DNA from: Verrucomicrobiota bacterium
GTDB lineage: Bacteria > Verrucomicrobiota > Kiritimatiellia > Kiritimatiellales > Tichowtungiaceae
Direction: 5' to 3'
NCBI GenBank assembly: GCA_020853375.1
Contig: JADYZA010000103.1
Coordinates: 1 to 8,839, forward strand
Length of the DNA: 8,839 bases
The position numbers and the translations under genes were made by a program. The notes below the pieces were generated by a model. The model was not told the DNA's origin and did no database searches. It saw nothing but the letters and a program-made list of their open reading frames with translations. Positions 1-7,612 of this stretch are shown here, in pieces. The first letter of the stretch is position 1, and each line of letters begins with the position of its first letter.

Positions 1-2
1 AC

Positions 3-242
3 AGCCGTCTGACCCTTGAAGTTGTGGCGGATGCGGTGCTGTGTAATCTCGATATGCCGGGTCTTGCGGAGCGGCTTTCCGAATTTCGGAAAATTCGGCC
101 TGATGTTCCGTGGATCGCTTTTTCGCGCTGGGAAGTTCCGCTGGATGAGCAAACGAAAAAGTGTTTTTCCGCTTTTATTGATCGCCCGCTTCAGCCGGAT
201 CAGTTGTACGGCGCGCTGATGAAACTTGCGGGAGGTAAATAA
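3..242 (+). CDS. C-terminal end of a hybrid kinase or response regulator with a degenerate receiver domain (partial, 5' cut)
   Basis: The reading frame is open from base 3 to a TAA stop at 240-242, so the gene begins upstream of the window. The 79 visible residues match the second half of a receiver domain: a beta strand ending in NLDMP, a strand with IAFS, then FIDRP followed by QLYGAL. The QLYGAL ending is typical of receivers at the end of hybrid sensor kinases with tandem receivers (family knowledge). Two key positions are altered. The residue four before the MP proline, normally the phosphorylated Asp, is Asn (bases 45-47), and the Lys normally before the later Pro is Arg (bases 183-185). 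I infer a pseudo-receiver that cannot be phosphorylated in the usual way. Its stop overlaps the next kinase's start by one base (TAATG), so the two are translationally coupled. An internal GTG at 24 or ATG at 54 is unlikely to be the true start, since either would begin inside the domain. Confidence 0.75.
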   Translation, partial: SRLTLEVVADAVLCNLDMPGLAERLSEFRKIRPDVPWIAFSRWEVPLDEQTKKCFSAFIDRPLQPDQLYGALMKLAGGK

Positions 243-3037
243 TGAAACGTTTTGCCTCCGCAGGGGACGATGACGTTTCCAAGGTTCGGATGGCTTACGT
301 CTCGCGGATTGCTTTGCGGGCGGCCGGAATCATCATGGCCGCACTCGGTTTCGTGGCGTTGCTGGGGTGGGCGTTTAAATTGCCGCTGTTTGCCAGCTTT
401 GGAATCGGCCTGATTCCGATGGCGCCCATTACGGCGATTTCATTTTTATTGTATGGAATCGCCATCGGCTGTCGCGCCGAGCCGCCTGAAAGCCGCCGGA
501 TTCATAAGTTTGGCGCGGCACTTGTTGGCGTGGCAACGGGGGTTGCGTTTTTTATATTTGTTCAGGGTTTTTTCAATGTCCATTGGTCAGGAGAACGCCT
601 TGGCCTTAACCTTGCCGGAACCGGTGTCCCAGCGTCTTCCGGACATATGTCTCCGGTGACGTCTGTTTATTTCCTACTCGCCGGAATCTCATTTGCAGCC
701 TCGTTCTCGCCGCTCAGGCTCCGGTCGGGGCGGGCGGCGTTTGCGTTTATCGCCACCGGAATGTTGCTGACGGCCAGTTTCGTTTTTCTGATGGCGTATG
801 CGTTCGGCACGCCGCTTCTTTATGGCGGTAGGTTTATTCCGCCCGCGCTCAACACCGTTTTGGCCTTCGTCACGCTGGGCGTGGCGCTTTTGATTCTGGC
901 GGGCCGATCCGCCAGTCTGTTTGACGGATCGCCGACAACCGGCGCCAAGACGGCATTTCATTATGTCCTGATATTCTTCCTTCTGGTGGCAGTTATTTTA
1001 ACCACCAGCTACAGCTATTACCGGAGTTATGAAAAAAATTACCGCATTCAGGCCGGACATAAGCTTCTGGCTATTAACGATCTGAAGGTCAATGAGCTGA
1101 TTCGCTGGCGCAAAGAGAGGCTGGAAGATGGGTCTACTTTTTTCAATAACAGTGTGTTTTCGGCGTTGGTGCGCCGATTGTTCGAACAGCCCAAGGATCA
1201 GGATGCCGAATACCAGGTTATCGAGTGGCTAAAGAAATATTGGGAACTGGATGAATACGATCAGATTCGTTTATTAACCCCCGATGGCGTCACACATCTT
1301 TCTTTGCCAGCCGACGCGCCTCCCGCTACCGTTTACATTGAGCAGGGCGTATCCGATGTTTTGAAGTCAGGTCGGGTTGCCATCACCGACTTCTACCGCC
1401 ATGATAAAACTCGGCGCATCTACCTATCCGTCCTGATTCCAATTTTTGAGGCATCTGACACCCACACTCCGCTGGGAGTGCTCGCCTTAAGGATTGACCC
1501 GTCCACTTACCTTTACCCGGTCATCCAGCACTGGCCTGTGCCTAGTGCGACGGCGGAGACTCTGCTTGTCCGCAGGGATGGGAACGAAGCCGTTTTCTTG
1601 AACGAACTCCGATTTCAATCTAACACGGCTCTTTCTCTGCGCTATCCGCTGTCAGAAACAAATCTCCCGGCAGTTAAAGCCGTGCTGGGGCAGGCAGGAA
1701 TTATTGAGGGGCGAGACTATCGGGGAAAACCTGTGTTCGCCGCCGTGAGCGCTATCCCGGGTTCGCCGTGGTTTATGGTTGCACGTCAGGATAAGTCCGA
1801 AGTGTTCGCGCCCTTGTGGTCACGGCTTTGGCAGGTGACTGGCATGATTGGAGTTTTGCTGTTCGGCGCGACCGGCCTGATCGGAATTATCTGGCGGCAG
1901 CAGCGCGTTGTTTTTTATCGGGAACGGGCGCAGTCGGCGGATGCGTTACGGAAAACCAATGATTATCTCGAAAACCTGATCAACTATGCCAACGCTCCGA
2001 TCATCGTCTGGGATCCCCAAATGCGCATTACGCGCTTCAACCACGTCTTTGAAAAACTGAGCGGCCGCCTTGAAAGCGAAATGCTGGGGCAGTCGCTGGA
2101 AACTCTCGTCCCACCTAGGCAGGCGGAAGAAACGATGGCGCTTATTTCTAAAACGCTATCCGGTGAACGGTGGGAAGAGGTTGAGATTCCAATTCTTAAC
2201 GCTTCCGGACTTGTCCGCACGGTGCTTTGGAATTCGGCCACGCTGTTTGCTCCGAACGGAAAAACCCCGATTGCGACCATTGCTCAGGGGCACGACATCA
2301 CCATGCGTAAGGAGTCCGAACAGCATTTGGCCGAAGCGGCGGAGCAGTTGCGGGTTTCCAACCGCGATCTGGAACAGTTCGCCTACATTGCTTCTCACGA
2401 CCTGCAGGAGCCGTTGCGCATGGTGGCCAATTATATGCAGCTCCTTGAAAGGCGATACTCCGCCAAGCTTGATCAGGATGCCAGGGACTTTATCGGCTAT
2501 GCGGTGGATGGCGCGGTGCGCATGCAGCAGTTGATCGATTCCCTGCTGGAATATTCCCGACTCCAGTCCCGGAAAAAACCGTTTGAGCCGGTTGATCTCA
2601 ATATGGTTTTGGAACGGGTTGTTCGCGATCTGGAAGGGCGGATTCTCGAAACCGGTACGAAAGTGACCGCCGATCCGCTTCCGCAGGTTGTTGGCGATGC
2701 GGTTCAGCTCGGACAGGTTTTACAGAACTTCATCAGCAACGCGCTCAAGTTCAGAGGAGAAGCGCCGCCTGAAATCCATATCGCCGCCGAAGAGCTTTCC
2801 AACCATTGGAAAGTCACTGTTCGTGACAACGGCATCGGCATCGCACCCGAACATCAGGAGCGGATTTTTAAAATTTTCCAACGTTTGCACAGCCGCGCGG
2901 AATATCCCGGAACCGGAATCGGTCTGGCAATTTGCAGACGAATTATTGAGAGACATGGCGGTGAAACCGGCGTAGAATCCGAATCCAGAAAGGGAAGCGT
3001 TTTCTGGTTCACCCTTCCCAAAAAAGGAACGAGGTAG
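242..3037 (+). CDS. Membrane-bound sensor histidine kinase with extracytoplasmic sensor, PAS, HisKA and HATPase domains
   Basis: This is a 931-residue kinase. Hydrophobic segments lie near residues 27-45, 55-77, 89-111, 135-154, 163-186, 197-217 and 239-260. A soluble stretch at about 261-525 follows, then another membrane segment at about 529-551. An even number of early segments plus one puts the soluble stretch outside the membrane, and its size and pattern suggest a Cache-like ligand sensor (inference). A PAS domain lies at about 577-690. The HisKA motif [11 protein letters not shown] carries the phospho-acceptor His719. The ATPase domain shows the N box FISNALKF (about 830), DNGIGI (about 862) and GTGIGLAI (about 890). 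The HDLQEPLRM form is the one seen in cyanobacterial phytochrome-type kinases, but no GAF or PHY light-sensing domain is present. GGAGG at 231-235 sits 6 bases before the ATG and supports this start. The gene is followed after 2 bases by its likely partner regulator. The ligand is unknown. Confidence 0.93.
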   Translation: MKRFASAGDDDVSKVRMAYVSRIALRAAGIIMAALGFVALLGWAFKLPLFASFGIGLIPMAPITAISFLLYGIAIGCRAEPPESRRIHKFGAALVGVATGVAFFIFVQGFFNVHWSGERLGLNLAGTGVPASSGHMSPVTSVYFLLAGISFAASFSPLRLRSGRAAFAFIATGMLLTASFVFLMAYAFGTPLLYGGRFIPPALNTVLAFVTLGVALLILAGRSASLFDGSPTTGAKTAFHYVLIFFLLVAVILTTSYSYYRSYEKNYRIQAGHKLLAINDLKVNELIRWRKERLEDGSTFFNNSVFSALVRRLFEQPKDQDAEYQVIEWLKKYWELDEYDQIRLLTPDGVTHLSLPADAPPATVYIEQGVSDVLKSGRVAITDFYRHDKTRRIYLSVLIPIFEASDTHTPLGVLALRIDPSTYLYPVIQHWPVPSATAETLLVRRDGNEAVFLNELRFQSNTALSLRYPLSETNLPAVKAVLGQAGIIEGRDYRGKPVFAAVSAIPGSPWFMVARQDKSEVFAPLWSRLWQVTGMIGVLLFGATGLIGIIWRQQRVVFYRERAQSADALRKTNDYLENLINYANAPIIVWDPQMRITRFNHVFEKLSGRLESEMLGQSLETLVPPRQAEETMALISKTLSGERWEEVEIPILNASGLVRTVLWNSATLFAPNGKTPIATIAQGHDITMRKESEQHLAEAAEQLRVSNRDLEQFAYIASHDLQEPLRMVANYMQLLERRYSAKLDQDARDFIGYAVDGAVRMQQLIDSLLEYSRLQSRKKPFEPVDLNMVLERVVRDLEGRILETGTKVTADPLPQVVGDAVQLGQVLQNFISNALKFRGEAPPEIHIAAEELSNHWKVTVRDNGIGIAPEHQERIFKIFQRLHSRAEYPGTGIGLAICRRIIERHGGETGVESESRKGSVFWFTLPKKGTR

Positions 3038-3039
3038 TT

Positions 3040-3486
3040 ATGGCTGTATTCCGTGCAATTGAAATTCTGCTGGTTGAAGACAATCCGGGCGATGTCCGTC
3101 TCACAAAGGAAGCTCTGAAGGAAAATAAAATCCGTAACAACCTGCATGTGGCCAAGGACGGCGTGGAAGCCATGTGTTTTCTCCGGCGGATGGCGGAATA
3201 TAAAGATGCTCCTCGGCCCGACCTGATTCTACTCGATCTGAACCTGCCAAAAAAAGACGGCCGCGAAGTGCTGACGGAAATCAAAACCGACGAGAAACTT
3301 CGCGCTATTCCTGTGGTGATTCTCACCACATCAGATGCCGAAGACGACGTGGCCAAAGCGTATCAGATGTACGCCAACTGCTACATTCGTAAGCCGATTG
3401 ATCTCAACCGCTTTATCGAGGTAGTTAAAGTCATCGAGAACTTCTGGCTCTCCATCGTCGAGCTTCCGCCTAACAGCAATGGGTAG
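3040..3486 (+). CDS. Single-domain response regulator, Rcp1-like
   Basis: This 148-residue protein is a receiver domain alone, with no DNA-binding or enzymatic output domain. It has the acidic pocket E13-D14, phospho-acceptor D66 in LLDLNLP, T96 in the ILTTS strand and K118 in IRKP, so it should be phosphorylatable. The long loop before D66 and the C-terminal [10 protein letters not shown] segment match the Rcp1 family, the partners of phytochrome-type histidine kinases (family knowledge). It starts 2 bases after the upstream kinase stop, with GAGG at 3031-3034 within the end of that gene, so the pair is co-transcribed and probably cognate. I infer that it relays phosphate to a downstream protein or acts by protein contact. 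It converges on zwf with 9 bases between the stop codons, and no terminator is visible between them. Confidence 0.93.
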   Translation: MAVFRAIEILLVEDNPGDVRLTKEALKENKIRNNLHVAKDGVEAMCFLRRMAEYKDAPRPDLILLDLNLPKKDGREVLTEIKTDEKLRAIPVVILTTSDAEDDVAKAYQMYANCYIRKPIDLNRFIEVVKVIENFWLSIVELPPNSNG

Positions 3487-3495
3487 CGCGGCGGT

Positions 3496-4986
3496 TCATT
3501 CATTCTTCCAGACATTGGAAAACAGGATCGCATCGGCTTCCGGCGGACCCCACGAGCCGGGGTCGTAGGAGAACGGTTCGCCGCTTGCGGCGGCACCGGC
3601 GAGGATCGGATCAATCACTGCCCATTCAGCCTCAACTTCGTCGGAGCGGGTGAAGAGGGTTGAATCTCCACGCAGCGCATCGAGTAACAGCCGTTCGTAG
3701 GCTTCCGGAAGCACCCGGTTCCATTTTCCGGAATAGGAAAAATCCATACGCACGCTTTCGACCACCATTTGCATACTCGGGCGTTTGGCGGAGACTTGCA
3801 GGAAAATGCCTTCGTCCGGCTGAATCCGGAAGATCAGCGTGTTGGGCTTTACGCCCGTTACGTCGCATACATCGCCCTGACAGGCGACATGCTGGAAAAG
3901 AGCCAACGGCGGTGTTTTAAACTGAATGGCGATTTCTGTGGTTTTTTTCGCCAGCCTTTTTCCGGTGCGCAGATAAATCGGAACGCCCGCCCAGCGCCAG
4001 TTGTTGATTTCCATCCGTAGCGCGGCGAAGGTCGCGGTTTTTGATTGCGGGTCCACTCGCTTTTCCGCGCGGAAGGCTTTGGTGCCGTCGCCGTCGCCGT
4101 ACTGCCCGAAACAGGCCGCCGGATGATGTTCCGCAGTTTCCGCGAGCCGTAAAGCGCGCAGGATTTTCACCTTCTCGTTGCGGACGGAACTCGCCTCCAG
4201 TCCGTCCGGCGGTTCCATGGTTACCAGACAGAGAAGCTGGAAGAGATGGTTGACCACCATATCGCGCAGAACGCCGGTCTGGTCATAAAACGCGCCGCGT
4301 TCGCCTTCCATGCCGACGGTTTCGGCGGCGGTGATTTGAATGTGATCGACATAGGTGCGGTTGAAGACCGGCTCGAAAAGGGTGTTGGCGAAGCGGAACG
4401 AAAGGATGTTCTGCACGGTTTCTTTTCCGAGGTAGTGATCGATGCGGTAAATCTGCGTTTCATCGAGATGGTCGAGCAGAACGCCGTTCAGATTTTTCGC
4501 GCTGGGCAGATCGCGCCCGAACGGCTTTTCAACCACAACCCTCGTCCAGACTTTGGAATGCGGCGCGGTGATCAGTCCGGCGCGGCTCAAGCTGTCTACC
4601 GTGCGGCCGATCAGGTCGGGCGCGATCGAGAGGTAAAACAGCCGGTTGGCGGGCAGATCGCCGGTTTCAAATCGGGCTTGTAGTCCGGCGTAGGCCGCCG
4701 CGTCTGAGAGATCGCCGCAGTGATAGCTCAGGTGGGAGCAGAACGCCTTAATCAAGGGTTCGTCCACCGCGGTGCGACTGTGGTTCCGCAACGCGTCTTC
4801 GACCAGAGCGCAGAAGCTGTGGCTGTCATAATCGCGGCGAGCGAAGCCGACGATGGCGAACTTTTCCGGCAAAGCGCTTTCGGCGAAGAGGGTGTAGAGT
4901 GCCGGAAGCAGTTTGCGCCGGGTCAGGTCGCCCGACGCACCGAAAATCACAAATGTCACTGGATCGGCAATACGCACTTCAAGCAT
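3496..4986 (-). CDS. zwf: Glucose-6-phosphate 1-dehydrogenase
   Basis: Zwf oxidises glucose 6-phosphate to 6-phosphogluconolactone with NADP+ (or NAD+), the entry step of the oxidative pentose phosphate pathway, in the cytoplasm. From the chosen start the protein has 496 residues, normal for the family. GASGDLTRRKL near residues 16-26 is the coenzyme-binding loop. RIDHYLGKE includes H184, the substrate-phosphate-binding His, and H247 in VVNHLFQ matches the catalytic base. EKPFGRDL, NWRWAGVPIYLRTGKRL and the C-terminal DEVEAEW segment also fit. The frame stays open upstream to an ATG at 5079, giving 527 residues. I prefer the ATG at 4986 because AAGGA lies 6 bases before it and it gives the usual N-terminus shortly before the Rossmann strand. 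The 31 extra residues are of no recognisable type and the farther ATG has only a weak ribosome site. The gene is divergent from the LptF/LptG permease gene. The pathway partners pgl and gnd are not in the window. Confidence 0.95.
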   Translation of the reverse strand: MLEVRIADPVTFVIFGASGDLTRRKLLPALYTLFAESALPEKFAIVGFARRDYDSHSFCALVEDALRNHSRTAVDEPLIKAFCSHLSYHCGDLSDAAAYAGLQARFETGDLPANRLFYLSIAPDLIGRTVDSLSRAGLITAPHSKVWTRVVVEKPFGRDLPSAKNLNGVLLDHLDETQIYRIDHYLGKETVQNILSFRFANTLFEPVFNRTYVDHIQITAAETVGMEGERGAFYDQTGVLRDMVVNHLFQLLCLVTMEPPDGLEASSVRNEKVKILRALRLAETAEHHPAACFGQYGDGDGTKAFRAEKRVDPQSKTATFAALRMEINNWRWAGVPIYLRTGKRLAKKTTEIAIQFKTPPLALFQHVACQGDVCDVTGVKPNTLIFRIQPDEGIFLQVSAKRPSMQMVVESVRMDFSYSGKWNRVLPEAYERLLLDALRGDSTLFTRSDEVEAEWAVIDPILAGAAASGEPFSYDPGSWGPPEADAILFSNVWKNE

Positions 4987-5141
4987 TGGATGTCCTTCGG
5001 TTTGAGCTGGCTCGAGTATGAAGACATTTTCCGTTTCTTCAAGATTCCCGTACGGTGTATTGCGAGCGGTTGAATCCATGGAACCTGCCTATTCCCGGCT
5101 TGCGGGTGGACGGCTTTGTCGGTACCGTTCGAATCCAATCT
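4987..5141. promoter_or_regulatory. Divergent intergenic region between zwf and the LptF/LptG-family gene
   Basis: With the preferred starts, 155 bases separate two divergent genes, so promoters for both directions should lie here. Apart from the weak minus-strand candidate at 5015-5042, I see no convincing -35/-10 pair for the plus direction. An 8-bp palindrome CCGTACGG lies at 5048-5055. Both genes have longer in-frame alternatives (zwf from 5079, permease from 5055) that would fill most of this region and even overlap each other, which argues for the shorter starts. Confidence 0.5.
5015..5042 (-). promoter_or_regulatory. Weak candidate sigma-70 promoter for zwf
   Basis: On the minus strand, TTGAAG (5037-5042) and CATACT (5015-5020) are separated by 16 bases. 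Each matches four of six consensus positions. They lie about 28 bases upstream of the preferred zwf start at 4986, a plausible distance. If the farther start at 5079 were used, this would be coding and the call would fall. The match is weak and the promoter rules of this organism are unknown. Confidence 0.22.
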
Positions 5142-6224
5142 ATGAAAATCCTCACCAAATATCTGCTGAAGAGTCTGCTCTTCCCCCTGATCTATTGCCT
5201 GCTTGGATTCAGCCTGCTTTTCATCATCAACGATCTGTTTGATAACTTCAGCGAGTTTTTGGAAGGCGGCACCCGTCCGCTGGAAATTCTCTACTATTAC
5301 AGCCAGGTTTTGCCGCCGATCACGGTGATCATTCTGCCGGCCTGTCTTTTGCTAGCCATGCTCTACAGCCTGTCGAATCTTACCCGCCACAGCGAAATCA
5401 TCGCTATGCGCGCCGGTGGCGTTGGCATCTACCGCATCGTTATGCCATTCATCGGAATCGGACTTGCCGCCACGCTGTTTTCCGCGCTGATTAATGAAAA
5501 AGTGGCACCGGACGCCGCCTGGCGCGCCGAAAAATTCCGCGAATATCAAAAGGCCGGACGCAACAACGATATTTTCTTTGTCCGCAATCTGGCGCTCAAA
5601 AACCTCACGCATGTCTGGATGGCGCAGCGGCTCGATACGCGGGACTATTCCATGTACAACGTCGAGCTGGTCGAACAGCGGCCCAACGGAACCGACGCGG
5701 TGAAATACCATGCCGAAAAAGCGCTCTGGCTCGATGGCCGCTGGTGGTTTATGGACGTTGCCGTTCAGGCCTATAAAGAAAACGGCGACCTTTCCGGGCC
5801 TCCGGAAATGATTCTCCAGAAAGAAATGCGCGATCTGCGCGAAACCCCGCGGACGTTTATGGCGGAGATCAAAGACCAGCAGTATCTTTCCGCGAGCGAA
5901 ATGCGGCATTATCTGCGCGCCAAAAAAGACATTTCCGCCGGAAACCGCGCCCGTCTGCTGGTGGACTTTCACAGTCGTCTGGCCGCGCCATTCACCTGTC
6001 TGATCGTCACGCTCATCGGCGTGCCGATCGGCGCGCACACCGGACGGCGCGGCGCATTTGCTGGCATCATGGTCGCCATGAGTCTCTTCTTCGGCTTTTA
6101 TATTCTGCAACTCACCGGCCAGGCGCTAGGTAAACAGGAACTCATTCCTGCCTTTCTCGGCGGCTGGCTGCCCGTCATCGTTTTCGGCGCGATCAGCCCT
6201 TGGTTTATTCACCGGATGCGCTGA
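5142..6224 (+). CDS. LptF/LptG-family permease of lipopolysaccharide export (YjgP/YjgQ family), closer to LptG
   Basis: This 360-residue inner-membrane protein has the architecture of LptF/LptG, the permease subunits that, with the ATPase LptB, pull lipopolysaccharide from the inner membrane toward the LptC-LptA bridge. Three membrane segments (about 12-31, 52-78, 98-118) precede a periplasmic region (about 120-270), and three more follow (about 274-293, 300-320, 330-352). The start MKILTKYLLKS and the segment SEIIAMRAGG after the second helix are family hallmarks. The INDLFDNF stretch resembles LptG slightly more than LptF, but I do not assign one firmly, so no symbol is given. The frame runs back to an ATG at 5055. 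I chose 5142 because the family begins with a basic residue and RYL/KYL just before the first helix, although no strong ribosome site precedes it. The ATPase gene follows one base after the stop. Confidence 0.88.
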   Translation: MKILTKYLLKSLLFPLIYCLLGFSLLFIINDLFDNFSEFLEGGTRPLEILYYYSQVLPPITVIILPACLLLAMLYSLSNLTRHSEIIAMRAGGVGIYRIVMPFIGIGLAATLFSALINEKVAPDAAWRAEKFREYQKAGRNNDIFFVRNLALKNLTHVWMAQRLDTRDYSMYNVELVEQRPNGTDAVKYHAEKALWLDGRWWFMDVAVQAYKENGDLSGPPEMILQKEMRDLRETPRTFMAEIKDQQYLSASEMRHYLRAKKDISAGNRARLLVDFHSRLAAPFTCLIVTLIGVPIGAHTGRRGAFAGIMVAMSLFFGFYILQLTGQALGKQELIPAFLGGWLPVIVFGAISPWFIHRMR

Positions 6225-6225
6225 A

Positions 6226-7035
6226 ATGACCGAACGCACCGATAAACCGCTTGTGGATGTTCAGGGACTTCAAATCCACTTCGGCTCCGTTTCAAATCCG
6301 GTTCGCGCGGTAGACGGCGTGGACTTTCAGATTTTTTCCGGCGAGATCGTCGCCTTGGTCGGCGAAAGCGGCAGCGGAAAAAGCATCAGCGCGCTTGCGC
6401 TGGCGAAGCTCGTTCCTGAACCGGCTGGACGGATTGTCGGCGGCTCGGTGAATTTCCAAGGATTGGAAGTTTTTGATCTCGATAATTCCGAACTTCGGAA
6501 ACTGCGCGGCGCACGCATTGCTTATATTTTTCAGGAACCTGCCACATCGCTCAATCCGGTTTACACCGTTGGCTGGCAGATCGGCGAAGCCATCCGCCTG
6601 CACCGTAAAGGGGTTCCTATAAAAGCGGAAGTCGAAAAACTGCTGGCTTCCGTCGGACTGCCCGATCCGGCGCGCGCCGCCAAAGCCTATCCGCACGAGC
6701 TTTCCGGCGGGATGCAACAGCGCGTCATGATCGCCATGGCGCTCGCCTGCGATCCCGAACTGCTTGTTGCCGACGAGCCGACCACCGCGCTGGATGTCAC
6801 GGTTCAGAAACAAATCCTCGACCTGCTCATCGAGCTCCGGAAAACGCGCGGCCTTTCCATTCTGCTCATCACCCATAACCTCGGAATTGTCGCCAACACG
6901 GCCGATCGCGTTTATGTGATGAACGGCGGAAAGATCGTCGAATCCGGCGAAACAAAAACGGTTCTTCGCACGCCGCATCACGAATACACCCGGAAGCTCC
7001 TCAAGGCCGTCCCGCGCCTGCGAAAAGAAACCTGA
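6226..7035 (+). CDS. ABC transporter ATPase of the OppD/DppD (peptide/nickel) type, short form
   Basis: This 269-residue cytoplasmic ATPase shows every ABC motif: Walker A GESGSGKS at 46-53, Q-loop Q103 in FQEPATSLNP, signature LSGGMQQ at 159-165, Walker B LLVADEP at 179-185 and switch H217. The QEPATSLNP and LSGGMQQRVMIAMAL forms are typical of dipeptide/oligopeptide importer ATPases. Family members usually run to about 320-330 residues, with a cysteine-bearing tail after the TRKLL segment. This protein stops soon after HEYTRKLLKAVPRL and has no such tail. It lies one base downstream of an LptF/LptG-family gene with no clear ribosome site of its own, so it is probably translated by coupling. 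The cognate permeases, binding protein and OppF-like partner are not in the window, and the operon ends here. The substrate is therefore unknown. It is unlikely to be LptB, which lacks these OppD-specific features. Confidence 0.9.
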   Translation: MTERTDKPLVDVQGLQIHFGSVSNPVRAVDGVDFQIFSGEIVALVGESGSGKSISALALAKLVPEPAGRIVGGSVNFQGLEVFDLDNSELRKLRGARIAYIFQEPATSLNPVYTVGWQIGEAIRLHRKGVPIKAEVEKLLASVGLPDPARAAKAYPHELSGGMQQRVMIAMALACDPELLVADEPTTALDVTVQKQILDLLIELRKTRGLSILLITHNLGIVANTADRVYVMNGGKIVESGETKTVLRTPHHEYTRKLLKAVPRLRKET

Positions 7036-7060
7036 GCGGTGGAGCTTTTCCTGTCCACCG
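7026..7060 (-). terminator. Hairpin between the convergent ATPase and toxin genes, possible terminator
   Basis: CGGTGGA (7037-7043) and TCCACCG (7054-7060) form a perfect 7-bp stem with a 10-base loop, filling the gap between two convergent genes. Read on the minus strand, the stem is followed by a T-rich stretch (TTTCTTTT, about 7022-7029), so it may end transcription of the toxin-antitoxin operon. On the plus strand no T run follows the stem, so its use there is doubtful. Confidence 0.4.
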
Positions 7061-7061
7061 A

Positions 7062-7349
7062 CTATCGACTTCGCCAATAATCAGGCTTCCGGTGCAGATT
7101 CATGACGGCGGTAATGATGAGCACCTGATTCAGAACCGTGTAGACCAAGGCGTAAGGAAACTGTTTCACAAGGCATCGATGGAAGGTGCCATCCAGCGGT
7201 GTCCAGCCGGAGGGAAAATCTATAATTCGCTCAATGGTCGTGTACACCTGCTCCGAGAAGATGAGTCCCAATCCGGGTTGCTGGAGTTCGTAGTATTCAA
7301 TGCTATCCAGAAATTCTTCCCGGGCGGCCTTGGCAAACTCGAACCTCAT
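7062..7349 (-). CDS. ParE/RelE-superfamily toxin of a type II toxin-antitoxin module
   Basis: This 95-residue protein fits the ParE/RelE plasmid-stabilisation toxin family along its whole length. The N-terminal FEFAKAAREEF strand-helix leads into IEYYE, then a helix ending in IIDFP. The central FPYALVY strand and the C-terminal HRKPDYWRSR follow. These toxins act in the cytoplasm, either poisoning DNA gyrase (ParE) or cutting mRNA on the ribosome (RelE). The sequence does not tell me which, though the Y-Y, FPY and R-P-x-YW pattern is common in ParE-annotated members. Its ATG overlaps the antitoxin stop by four bases (ATGA, 7346-7349), so translation is coupled and antitoxin is made first. It appears intact, with no frameshift. 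A hairpin lies just beyond its 3' end. Confidence 0.9.
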   Translation of the reverse strand: MRFEFAKAAREEFLDSIEYYELQQPGLGLIFSEQVYTTIERIIDFPSGWTPLDGTFHRCLVKQFPYALVYTVLNQVLIITAVMNLHRKPDYWRSR

Positions 7350-7579
7350 TTCCGGAATCTTTCGTTTATTTCCTGAAACACCGTTTCGCCGGGAATGGTT
7401 TGCGCCTTGCCGGAGCGGATGTCCGCCAGACGTTTATGAGATTCTTTCAGCCAGGCGGCCTCAATGTCTGCCGGGGCGGGGATGGTGATAATGTGCAGCA
7501 GCTTATCAATCAGAGAAAGCCGCTCATCGGTCGGCAGATCCAGAACCTCGTTATAAATTTTCTCAGCCAATGCAGTCAT
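7346..7579 (-). CDS. Antitoxin of the addiction-module component family
   Basis: This 77-residue, largely charged and helical protein matches the short antitoxins paired with ParE/RelE toxins (addiction module component family). It has a first helix with the LPTDERLSLIDKLL pattern, a middle segment IEAAWLKESHKR, and a C-terminal tail (VFQEINERF) expected to wrap the toxin. Such antitoxins neutralise the toxin by direct binding and usually help repress their own operon. It is the first gene of the pair. GAGGTG on the minus strand (7585-7590) lies five bases before the ATG and is one of the clearest ribosome sites in the window, fitting the need for high antitoxin output. The last codons overlap the toxin start. 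No ribbon-helix-helix or other DNA-binding motif is obvious by eye. Confidence 0.88.
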   Translation of the reverse strand: MTALAEKIYNEVLDLPTDERLSLIDKLLHIITIPAPADIEAAWLKESHKRLADIRSGKAQTIPGETVFQEINERFRK

Positions 7580-7612
7580 GGGTTCACCTCATTCATTCGA
7601 AATCTTGATCCG

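Noticed and set aside
242..3037. True bacteriophytochrome
   Set aside because: The HisKA motif and regulator are phytochrome-like, but no GAF or PHY domain or chromophore-binding region is present. The N-terminal half is membrane helices and an extracytoplasmic sensor.
4246..4683. 145-codon plus-strand open frame inside zwf
   Set aside because: It is antisense to the catalytic core of zwf, whose motifs are intact. No ribosome site or family match is visible.
5352..6110. 252-codon open frame on the minus strand opposite the LptF/LptG-family gene
   Set aside because: It lies wholly inside a well-supported membrane protein gene, and its translation has no recognisable family pattern.
6292..7077. 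261-codon open frame on the minus strand opposite the ABC ATPase gene
   Set aside because: The opposite strand encodes a complete ATPase with all motifs. The antisense translation has no recognisable domain and is a by-product of GC-rich codon use.
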